Assembly (NCBI GenBank): GCA_034432595.1
Contig: DAOUBT010000059.1
Span: 1-32,689 of the forward strand
Length of the DNA stretch: 32,689 bases
Direction of reading: 5' to 3'
Origin: DAOTZR01 sp034432595
GTDB lineage: Bacteria; Chloroflexota; Anaerolineae; B4-G1; SLSP01
Position numbers and translations under genes: made by a program. This document shows, in pieces, positions 1 to 6,355 of this stretch; within the stretch, counting starts at the first letter, position 1; each line of letters starts with the position of its first letter. A model generated the notes under the pieces. It saw only the letters and a program-made list of their open reading frames with translations. It did not search any database and was not told the origin of the DNA.

Positions 1-1451
1 GGGCGGGAGAGCAGGCGCGCCGCCGGGTTGTCGTCGGCCAGGATCAGGCGCGAGTCGGCTTCGGAGCATTGCAGCGCAATGCGCACGGCCATCTGATCAA
101 TCGTGCTGCGTGCCAGGCTGTAACTGCCGGCCAGCGTCTGCGAGCCGAGCAGGACATGCACGCCGAACGCCCGGCCCTGACGCACCAGGCGGTCCAGCAC
201 CTGCGCCGCCTGCGAGGCGATGGGGTCATCCTCGGTGAAGAACTCCTGGAACTCGTCCACGATGAGCAGGATGCGCGGCAGCGGCTGGCCACTGCGGGCG
301 CGGTAATCGGCGATGTGGTCCACCCCGGCGGCGCGGAACAAGTCGCCGCGGCGCTTGAGTTCGGCATCCAGCCCCTGCAGCACGCTCAGGCCGAACTCGC
401 GCTCGCTCTCAATGGCCACGACGCGGGCGTGGGGCAGGTTGTATGTGGCGTAAGGTTTGAACTCCACTCCTTTTTTGAAATCCACCAGATACAGCTGCAC
501 CTCGTCGGGGCTGTAGCGCAGCGCCAGGTTGGTGATGAGTACGTGCAGCAGCGTGGACTTGCCGGAGCCGGTCTTGCCGCCCACCAGCACATGCTGGGAA
601 GTGCCCGAGCCCAGCGTCAGGTGCTGCACCCGGCGCGCCCCGGCCGGGCCCAGCGGCACGCTCAGCCCATGGACGCTGCTTTCCCGCCACCACTGTTCCC
701 GCGATGGGAGGATGCGCTCAATTGGCACCTCCACCCGGCCGGCTTCCTTTGCCCGCTCGCCGACGGCGGCGATGATGCGGTTGAAGAGGTCCATCGGCGG
801 CGGCCCGTCCAGTGCCAGGGCGAATTCACGGAAATCGTCATCCTCCCAGACAAAATGGTCCTCCTTCCAGGCGATCACCGTGCAGGCCTGTTCCAGAGCC
901 GCGGCGTCAAAGCCGTAGGGCAGCGGACGGCTGGGGTCCAGCAGGAGCACGGTGTACACGCCGCAGCGGGGGCCGTTCTGGACGATGCTCACCAGCCGGC
1001 GAGCGGTCTCTTCGCTAAAGTTGGCGGGAAAGTCAAAGACCACCAGGACGCGGTACGGCTCGGCGATCTCGCCGGCTTTCTCGTTGTATTCCTCAATGGT
1101 GGCGTACTCGTGGCGCAGATATTTCTGGATGACGGTTTCAATGTGTTCGGTCAGTTCGGCCAGGCGCTGCTCGATGTGGCGCGGGTCGCTCCAGGCGCGG
1201 GCGGTGACCAGTTGCTCATCGTAATCGGCCAGGGCCATAAAAGGCGCTACGTTCTGCCCCAGGCCGACTGGGTCAATGAAGGTGAAGCGCAGTTTGCCGG
1301 GCGGGATGGAGGCGAGCAGGCGGAGGAGGAGAGACTGGGCGCCGCGAACGGCGGCGGAGAGACCGTTCCCTGTGGCTTTGAACATCCATGCCTTGCCGCC
1401 TGGAAAAGCCATTAAGGCTGGTACTGAAGCTGGGAAAGTGACTTCTGACAT
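1..1451 (-). CDS. FtsK/SpoIIIE (EccC-like) ATPase, 3' end outside window
   Basis: The start is an ATG at 1451 preceded by an AGGAGA site; the frame is open to the left edge, giving about 483 visible residues. A first ATPase-like domain (about residues 1-220, with IDPVGLGQN and LVVFDFPANF stretches) shows no GKS/T P-loop and looks degenerate. A second FtsK/SpoIIIE domain has Walker A GGKTGSGKST (about 291-300) and Walker B LLIVDEF (Asp399-Glu400), followed by a LLGSQT sensor-like segment. Tandem FtsK domains are the plan of type VII EccC motors and of related FtsK proteins of several phyla, which power substrate export or DNA movement at the membrane. This ORF has no membrane segment; the gene just upstream (1542-2429) supplies two and is in the same frame, separated by one TGA. 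The ORF may therefore be the C-terminal half of a split protein. The ATPase family is certain; the export role is inferred from the WXG-like neighbours. Confidence 0.85.
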   Translation of the reverse strand, partial: MSEVTFPASVPALMAFPGGKAWMFKATGNGLSAAVRGAQSLLLRLLASIPPGKLRFTFIDPVGLGQNVAPFMALADYDEQLVTARAWSDPRHIEQRLAELTEHIETVIQKYLRHEYATIEEYNEKAGEIAEPYRVLVVFDFPANFSEETARRLVSIVQNGPRCGVYTVLLLDPSRPLPYGFDAAALEQACTVIAWKEDHFVWEDDDFREFALALDGPPPMDLFNRIIAAVGERAKEAGRVEVPIERILPSREQWWRESSVHGLSVPLGPAGARRVQHLTLGSGTSQHVLVGGKTGSGKSTLLHVLITNLALRYSPDEVQLYLVDFKKGVEFKPYATYNLPHARVVAIESEREFGLSVLQGLDAELKRRGDLFRAAGVDHIADYRARSGQPLPRILLIVDEFQEFFTEDDPIASQAAQVLDRLVRQGRAFGVHVLLGSQTLAGSYSLARSTIDQMAVRIALQCSEADSRLILADDNPAARLLSR

Positions 1452-1541
1452 TTTTGCTTCTCCTTTTGGATGAAATTGGATTCTGGCTGGGATGGATATG
1501 GCGTTTATCTCGGCCACCTTTATTATCAGTGCGGCCTTAGA

Positions 1542-2429
1542 TCAACTGAGGTATAAGGCACCCAGACGGATCACCCTCGTGATGGCGTTTGCCGGTTGCC
1601 AGGACTGCCAGGCGGGGTCCTGCCAGGGTGGGGAAAGCGAGTCGGCCTGGCGGGCGAATTCGGCCGCCGCGACAACAAACTCCTGCCCGGCGGCCTCCAG
1701 TTGCTGTTCTGCCTGGGCCAGCGCCTGTTGATGCGCCTGCCGCGCCTGCGCTTCCTGTGCCTGCGCCTGTTGCGCAATGAGTTCCAGCCATCGCCTATAA
1801 AGGCTATCTAAATGGGTGAATCTTTCGACAAGAATCTCGTCTCGTCGTCGCGCGAAAGGACGCTCGTATATTTGAGAAATTAGAAAGGCGATGGCTATGA
1901 TGATTACGACCCCCGCTATGGAGATCAAACCGATAGTGCGCGACTCATCACCAAATACCGCGAGCGAGCCCCCGCACGCGAGTAGAAGCATTACAGTGAG
2001 GACGATCACTAAAAGCCGATAAGCAGGGCCCGGCATCGGTATACTTGCTGAAATAACCAATCTCATTTCATGTTTGACTTTACTTATATCATCTATATCC
2101 TTTGCCTGGCGGGTCTGTTGGGCTTTTGCTCTTTCCTGAAGCTTGGAAACATAGGCACGTCCCTTGGCTTCTCGTGCTTCTCTTTGCTTTTCCTTCAAAC
2201 CCTTCGTAGAAAAGAGCGCGTTCTGAATTGCAGTTGAAAGTTGATCGCGAGCACGTTCATACTCCTGCTTCGCCTCTTGCTGGGCAGCGCTTTTCTCCTG
2301 CTGAATGCGCGCCAGGGCGTTATCCAGGCGCTCTTGAGCCTGCCTGACTTGTTGCGCGTATTGCGCGGCTGCGCGCGCGAAGGCACGCAGCACCTCGTGC
2401 TGTTTTTGAAGGACAACAGGTTCGGACAT
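1542..2429 (-). CDS. Coiled-coil protein with two membrane helices, likely membrane partner or N-terminal half of the FtsK-like ATPase
   Basis: This 295-residue protein starts at an ATG with an AGGAGG site. Residues about 10-120 are a charged Gln/Ala/Glu-rich coiled coil. Two hydrophobic helices follow (about 138-160 and 166-187), then a second Ala/Gln coiled coil (200-262) and a Trp-rich tail with PPWQDPAW near 267. The arrangement suggests a hairpin-anchored inner-membrane protein with cytoplasmic coiled coils. The stop TGA (1542-1544) is in phase with the FtsK ATG at 1451, with 30 sense codons between. In longer FtsK-like relatives, as I recall them, a coiled-coil/membrane region of this kind precedes the tandem ATPase domains in one polypeptide. 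This may therefore be a natural split, a nonsense mutation or a readthrough site. The middle of the gene is clearly more AT-rich than its ends. No enzymatic motif is visible. Confidence 0.75.
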   Translation of the reverse strand: MSEPVVLQKQHEVLRAFARAAAQYAQQVRQAQERLDNALARIQQEKSAAQQEAKQEYERARDQLSTAIQNALFSTKGLKEKQREAREAKGRAYVSKLQERAKAQQTRQAKDIDDISKVKHEMRLVISASIPMPGPAYRLLVIVLTVMLLLACGGSLAVFGDESRTIGLISIAGVVIIIAIAFLISQIYERPFARRRDEILVERFTHLDSLYRRWLELIAQQAQAQEAQARQAHQQALAQAEQQLEAAGQEFVVAAAEFARQADSLSPPWQDPAWQSWQPANAITRVIRLGALYLS

Positions 2430-2477
2430 GGGGATACCTCCTTTTCAAAATCTTGCTGAAGATAGGCAGATAAAAAA

Positions 2478-3158
2478 TCAAACGCCAGTGATGTGATCAA
2501 AGAACAGGATGGCATAGTGCACACAGGCGGCCTGGACCGTCTGCCAGTCCTGCCAGCGCGGGTCCAGATTCTTGTATTCAGACAGGTCGAGGCTTTCCAG
2601 GTCGTAGGGCAGTGGATTGGCCAGTTGAATCTGCAACTGCTGCAAAGCCGATTCGTCATTCGGTTGGGGGTAGAGATCGTCAAAAGGCCGCAGCGCCTCC
2701 ACCACCTCATCGCCCAGGTGATCGGCCAGGGCGACGAAATTGAGATAGTCGCGGGTGGCGTTCCGTTGCAAGATCAACACCGCCTTGATGCGTAGCATCT
2801 CCGCTTCGGTGGGGAGGGTGATCGTCTGGCCCCGATACTCGATCTGGGTGGTTTCCAACGGCTGTCCGCGGATGAGTTGCCTCACCCCGGTCTCGATGCC
2901 ATCCAGACTGCCGAGGATCTGCACCGGACGCCGAACGCGAGCCGTCTTCCAACCGGCAACGGACTCCAGATCAGCCAGCACCTGATCGAAGCGTTCCCGC
3001 AGGTCAGTCAATACGTGGTCGGCATCGGTGGACAGGCGATGCCCGGCATAGACCGCGGCGGCGCTGCCGCCGACCAAAACCGCTCCCGGCAGGATACGCT
3101 GCAGGTGCGCCGCGGCAGAGAGCACCCGCTCCCAATCAGGCAAGGTATCGTTCGGCAT
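2478..3158 (-). CDS. AbiEii/MNT-like nucleotidyltransferase, probable toxin-antitoxin partner
   Basis: I chose the ATG at 3158 (226 aa) because it is preceded by a GGAAG site and is followed directly by the conserved fold; an upstream start at 3200 would only add a poor N-terminus. The nucleotidyltransferase signature is GGSA at about 30-33, then R41-L-S-T-D45-A-D47, the acidic pair that binds metal. A later Lys/Arg helix (RIKAVLILQR...RDYLNF) is typical of AbiEii-type proteins. Such enzymes usually act as toxins that transfer nucleotides to RNA or protein, paired with a small antitoxin. The gene overlaps the preceding 73-residue ORF by 23 bp, indicating translational coupling. It sits between two FtsK/WXG cluster genes in the same orientation. 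It could be an inserted toxin-antitoxin module or a recruited part of the cluster; the substrate is unknown. Confidence 0.72.
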   Translation of the reverse strand: MPNDTLPDWERVLSAAAHLQRILPGAVLVGGSAAAVYAGHRLSTDADHVLTDLRERFDQVLADLESVAGWKTARVRRPVQILGSLDGIETGVRQLIRGQPLETTQIEYRGQTITLPTEAEMLRIKAVLILQRNATRDYLNFVALADHLGDEVVEALRPFDDLYPQPNDESALQQLQIQLANPLPYDLESLDLSEYKNLDPRWQDWQTVQAACVHYAILFFDHITGV

Positions 3159-3357
3159 AGTGCTTCCAGAAATGGTAACGCTGGGCATAGGGATCGGCAA
3201 CGTGCGCCTGGCAGACGCGCAGGATTTTTTCCAGGATGGTTCGGTCGGTCAGCGCCGCCTGGCGCAGTTCGGCCCAATCGCGCCGCTTGCCGCAGGCGAT
3301 CACGTCGTCAATGGCCGCCAGGGTGAATTGTTGATGGGTGAGGTGACGGTGCAACAC
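3136..3357 (-). CDS. Small helical protein coupled to the nucleotidyltransferase, putative antitoxin
   Basis: This 73-residue ORF starts with GTG at 3357, placed after a strong AGGAGG site. Its sequence is helical and rich in Arg, Ala, His and Tyr, with a C-terminal DPYAQRYHFWKHYAERYL stretch. It overlaps the nucleotidyltransferase gene by 23 bp. I recall this kind of short protein recurring directly upstream of AbiEii-like nucleotidyltransferases, which is the layout of a toxin-antitoxin pair, but I cannot name a family. An alternative role is a chaperone or partner of the neighbouring WXG-like proteins. Gene reality is supported by the ribosome binding site, the coupling and the tight spacing (15 bp) from the upstream gene; function is inference. 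Confidence 0.6.
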   Translation of the reverse strand: MLHRHLTHQQFTLAAIDDVIACGKRRDWAELRQAALTDRTILEKILRVCQAHVADPYAQRYHFWKHYAERYLA

Positions 3358-3372
3358 GGGTTCCTCCTCACG

Positions 3373-3588
3373 TTACGGTGCATTGCGCATGGCCTTCGCC
3401 AGCACGTCGGCCAGGCGGGCGGCCTCCGCGTGGGTGGCGCGCGCCTGCTGCTCCAGCGGCTCCCAGCAGGTGCGCTCAAAGTGGCGGCGCACCAGGTCGT
3501 TCCAGAGCGAGCGCGTCTCCTCCCAGCGCTGGTTCAGCATTTGGAAGGCCGTTCGCATATCCTCTACCGGTTGATGTGGATTGCCCAT
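3373..3588 (-). CDS. Small WXG-like helical protein
   Basis: This 71-residue, fully helical, signal-less protein starts at an ATG after AGGAGGAG. The core is a heptad-like pattern with RWEETRSLWNDLVRRHFE followed by a second Trp (CWEPL). The W-x-D turn and the following Phe/Trp positions resemble the helix-turn-helix of WXG100 proteins, with Asp in place of Gly. It lies nine bases after the nuclease gene and belongs to the same transcription unit. It may be a second small secreted substrate or partner forming a heterodimer with the 90-residue protein at 4792-5064. It could instead be the immunity protein of the nuclease, since immunity genes usually follow their toxin, but its similarity to WXG-type helices makes me favour the first view. 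Confidence 0.62.
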   Translation of the reverse strand: MGNPHQPVEDMRTAFQMLNQRWEETRSLWNDLVRRHFERTCWEPLEQQARATHAEAARLADVLAKAMRNAP

Positions 3589-3597
3589 TTCTCCTCC

Positions 3598-4782
3598 TTA
3601 CCCCAGATTTTCCGGCCCGCCGGGGCCGCGTTCCGCCTCCGGGCTGCTTTCCCGCTCCAACCCGCCGGGGCGTGGCAGAAAAGCGCTCTCTTCGGCAGAA
3701 AGGACCTCGGCTAGCGAAATCCCCTCCTGCAGCGGCGCCCAGGCCGTATCCCCCTGGCGATAATAGACGTGCGCCTGTCCCGTTTCCGTCTCAATGACGA
3801 CCGCCACCACCGGCACCTGCTCCGGCCCCATCTCGCGGATCAGGGCGGCGATGCGCTCGTTGGCGGGGCTCCATTGGGCGGAAGAGGCGTCGGCCATTTT
3901 TTCCGCCTGCGCGGCGATCCATTCCGGCGAACCCTGCTCGCCGTATTGGGTCTGGCCAGGGTGGAACTCGCCGTGGGCGTGCACCTTGCTTTCCAGAACC
4001 ACCACGCGCCCATCGGGGGTAAGGAATACGCGGTCAAAGCCGTGGTGAGGCGGATCAAAGGGAATCTCGCGCAGGTTGCCTTCCTGCCGCACCAGGTCGG
4101 CGACCAGCGCCTCGCCCGTATCCCCCAGTGCTTTTCGTACACCCTTTCCCAGCCAGCCGATGACGGCGATGCCGGCAGCGCCGATGCCCACGGCTGCCAG
4201 CAACATACCGAGCGCGGCGGTCCTGGCCGCCGCGTCCGCTGGCGGCAGGGTGGTCAGGGTCGCTGGCGCAAACGACGGGGCTCCGCCCGGCCCGATGCTG
4301 GTATAGGCGTAGAGGGTGTTCACTTTGCTCTCCAGCAGGCCGCTGGCTTTGGGGAGTTCCTCGCGAAGCCAGGCGGCCATCCGGCGAGCCTGGCGCTGAT
4401 ACTCCTCAGCCGCGCGTTCCACCAGTCGCCGCCACTCCACCACCTCCCGCAGCCGGGCTCGCGCTTCGGCCAGGGCCTGGGTGGCCCGGCGCACCCATTC
4501 GTGCTCCTGGGTGCAGGGAGGGATGTAGGTGCGACCGGTCCTGGGGTCGGTATATCCGCGCGACTGACAGGCCTGCAGGGCGGCCCAGGCCCGTTTGTAC
4601 TCTTCCTCGGCGGCGTGCACTTTGGCTTCCCAGTGCCGCTGGCGCTCGCCCAGATACTCCAGCGTCTGGCGCACCTGGGCGTCCATCGCGCGCAGTGCGG
4701 CTTCGGTATCGGCGCCAAAGCGCAGCAGCGTCGTGCGCAAATCGGTCAGTGCCTGGATGGAACGGACATCGGCGCCCCTCAT
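3598..4782 (-). CDS. Coiled-coil, membrane-anchored protein with C-terminal PD-(D/E)XK nuclease domain (polymorphic-toxin-like)
   Basis: This 394-residue protein starts at an ATG after AGGAGG, nine bases beyond the WXG-like gene. Residues 1-150 form a long coiled coil interrupted by a small loop bearing two Cys (C72 and C90, in RGYTDPRTGRTYIPPC). One hydrophobic segment follows at about 188-211. The C-terminal domain reads GEALVADL (Glu224), GFDRVF (Asp250) and VVLESK (Glu264-x-Lys266), the D-x(n)-E-x-K active site of the PD-(D/E)XK fold, then SPEWIAAQAEKM, a pattern I associate with restriction-fold toxin domains. The last 25 residues are acidic and proline-rich. The architecture of N-terminal helical trafficking region, hydrophobic segment and C-terminal nuclease matches LXG/WXG-type toxins, but it could also be a cell-internal effector. 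No dedicated immunity gene is evident. Confidence 0.72.
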   Translation of the reverse strand: MRGADVRSIQALTDLRTTLLRFGADTEAALRAMDAQVRQTLEYLGERQRHWEAKVHAAEEEYKRAWAALQACQSRGYTDPRTGRTYIPPCTQEHEWVRRATQALAEARARLREVVEWRRLVERAAEEYQRQARRMAAWLREELPKASGLLESKVNTLYAYTSIGPGGAPSFAPATLTTLPPADAAARTAALGMLLAAVGIGAAGIAVIGWLGKGVRKALGDTGEALVADLVRQEGNLREIPFDPPHHGFDRVFLTPDGRVVVLESKVHAHGEFHPGQTQYGEQGSPEWIAAQAEKMADASSAQWSPANERIAALIREMGPEQVPVVAVVIETETGQAHVYYRQGDTAWAPLQEGISLAEVLSAEESAFLPRPGGLERESSPEAERGPGGPENLG

Positions 4783-4791
4783 GAGAGCCTC

Positions 4792-5064
4792 CTATCGTTG
4801 GGACAGGTACTCGCGCAGGCGTTGCGCCTTGCGCAGCAGGAAGGGGATCTGTTGCTCAGAACTGCGCATAAAGTGTTGAAGCACGCGCATCGTCTGTTCA
4901 AACTCCTGGGCAAATTTCTGGTGCTCCTGGTCGCGCCAGGTGTCGCCCAGGCGGCTGAACTGTCCGCTCAGCCGGCTCATGCTCTCGGCGAGTTGGCTGT
5001 TGAACCGCTTCAGTTCGGCCGCAAAACGTTCGAGATCTTCAGGGTTGGCAATGGCTTGGGGCAT
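4792..5064 (-). CDS. WXG100-like small helical protein
   Basis: This 90-residue protein starts at an ATG after AGGAGG and is the first gene of the cluster. It has two predicted helices around a turn at LGDTWRDQEHQKFAQEFE. The Trp-x-Asp at the turn takes the place of the Trp-x-Gly of canonical WXG100 (EsxA/EsxB) proteins, while the length, the absence of a signal peptide and the spacing of Phe and Leu after the Trp all fit. WXG100 proteins are secreted as helical-hairpin dimers by type VII systems and contact the FtsK/EccC ATPase, a gene for which is present at the end of this cluster. The next gene encodes the nuclease-tipped protein, so this may be its secretion partner. The Asp variant makes automatic recognition uncertain. 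Confidence 0.68.
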   Translation of the reverse strand: MPQAIANPEDLERFAAELKRFNSQLAESMSRLSGQFSRLGDTWRDQEHQKFAQEFEQTMRVLQHFMRSSEQQIPFLLRKAQRLREYLSQR

Positions 5065-5275
5065 AAGCGCCTCCTATCGTACTGTTCCGTCTGATGGTTT
5101 GCGGGTGAACCTTCGCGCGGAGCAAGCGGAACACTTTCAGCTGCAGCGGCGGGTTGGGCAGCAACGCGACTGAAATGAAAAAGCACGGCGACACCCGCCC
5201 CCCTACCCCCTACCCAATCCCACAAACCATCTGGGCTTCCAAGCTCCGCGCACCCACCCTATGGGGAGACATTCT

Positions 5276-5284
5276 ACTATAGCA
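5276..5284 (-). promoter_or_regulatory. Candidate extended -10 promoter for the FtsK/WXG cluster
   Basis: On the minus strand the sequence reads TGC followed by TATAGT, an extended -10 element. No good -35 is present. Transcription from here would give a leader of about 205 nt before the first gene at 5064. The match is modest and rests on sequence alone. Confidence 0.3.
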
Positions 5285-5721
5285 AAACGGCATTGACTTG
5301 CTAACCTTGTACCTTAATTTCCGTCATACCCCAAAAGAGCACTCGCCGTCAACCCACCGACAGGCATCTTATCCAAAATCTATACGCCCCTGAGCTGTAT
5401 TCACAGAAATCCCAGGCTCATGTCAAATGATCCCATCGTTCATTCCTTGATCATTATAGCTAAAAAACTATACGCCGTCAAAACGGATAAATGCATGTTA
5501 AATGTACCTGCGTCCCATACCGCATCGGAACAACGAGCGAAATCGTCCCTGATGGACTTCCGGAAGAGCGTCTATCATTCGGGCATCTACAATGCGCGGA
5601 CGCTGCCGATGCTGCGCGACGGCCATCCTCCACCCCCACCCGCCGCCACCAAACTTGAATGCCCTCCCCATCCTTGCCCTTAGCCGATCCGAGATGAGGT
5701 CCTCGCGCATTGGACCTGGTA

Positions 5722-5749
5722 TTGTCTTCCATCTCCCCTGTGCTACAAT
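5722..5749 (+). promoter_or_regulatory. Promoter of the cobalamin adenosyltransferase gene
   Basis: TTGTCT (5722-5727), a 16-bp spacer and TACAAT (5744-5749) preceded by TG form an extended -10 sigma70-type promoter. The start codon at 5777 lies about 21 nt beyond the expected transcription start, with a GGAGG site at 5767-5771. Confidence 0.55.
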
Positions 5750-5776
5750 ACTTCCAATCTATCAGCGGAGGCAGGT

Positions 5777-6352
5777 ATGGCAAAACAAACCATCTTCTAC
5801 ACCGGCAAAGGGGATCGCGGGGATACGGGCCGGTTGGGCAGCACGGAACGGGTGCTCAAGAGCGACCCGCTATTGGACACTCTCGGCACCCTGGATGAGG
5901 CGACGAGCGCCATCGGCATGGCGCGCGCGCTCGCGCAGGAGACGCGGATTAAGGAGATGTTGCTCTGGGCACAGCGCGCCCTTTATCGCCTGATGAGCCA
6001 TCTTTCCGCCACAGCGGAAGCGCGCGCGCGTTATACCGGCCTGAATGAGGATGATGTGCACGAGCTTGAAGGGTTTATCGCGGAGTTGGAAACCGGTCTA
6101 CCGCCTTTGCGGGATTTTGTGGTGCCCGGGGATTCGCCAGCCGGTGCTGCCTGTCATGTGGCGCGCACGGTCGTGCGCCGCGCGGAGCGGCGTCTGGTGG
6201 CCTTTGCCGCCTTAGAGCCGGGCATCGGCGCGCCTAACCTGGCCTTCGTGAACCGCCTCTCCTCCTTGCTGTTCGTTGCCGCGCTGATTGAGGATCGCTG
6301 CACACGGAATGGCCCCACCTTAGCCAAAGCGGACGCCGGGCACGCCAATTAG
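5777..6352 (+). CDS. pduO: Cob(I)alamin adenosyltransferase, PduO type
   Basis: This 191-residue cytoplasmic enzyme transfers the adenosyl group of ATP to cob(I)alamin, making coenzyme B12. The N-terminal nucleotide-binding loop is YTGKGDRGDTG (about 8-18); the C-terminal signature has RTVVRRAERR (130-139) and NRLSSLLFV (159-167), the family's ATP and cobalamin contact regions. Length is normal for the PduO/MMAB type, which assembles as a trimer of helical bundles. The start is fixed by GGAGG six bases upstream. It is a single-gene unit: the next gene is convergent and ends three bases after this stop. No cobalamin riboswitch or B12-dependent enzyme is visible here, so it probably serves B12 enzymes encoded elsewhere. 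Confidence 0.93.
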   Translation: MAKQTIFYTGKGDRGDTGRLGSTERVLKSDPLLDTLGTLDEATSAIGMARALAQETRIKEMLLWAQRALYRLMSHLSATAEARARYTGLNEDDVHELEGFIAELETGLPPLRDFVVPGDSPAGAACHVARTVVRRAERRLVAFAALEPGIGAPNLAFVNRLSSLLFVAALIEDRCTRNGPTLAKADAGHAN

Positions 6353-6355
6353 CGC

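Larger units (their letters stand above)
5065..5776. other. Intergenic region between the divergent FtsK/WXG cluster and the adenosyltransferase gene
   Basis: About 710 bp with no convincing gene. Short open frames on both strands lack Shine-Dalgarno sites and recognisable content. The middle part (about 5270-5520) is AT-richer than its surroundings. One plus-strand stretch near 5550-5610 (encoding FRKSVYHSG) is vaguely transposase-like but too short to call. Candidate promoters for both flanking units lie at 5276-5284 (minus) and 5722-5749 (plus). Confidence 0.5.

Noticed and set aside
69..1415. Long plus-strand ORF of 448 codons opposite the FtsK-like gene
   Set aside because: It is the complement of a frame with intact Walker motifs; the plus-strand translation has no motif and such antisense frames are usual in GC-rich DNA.
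5420..5683. Possible transposase remnant (FRKSVYHSG stretch) in the 5065-5776 gap
   Set aside because: Only about ten suggestive residues, no frame-linked extension, no inverted repeats or duplications.
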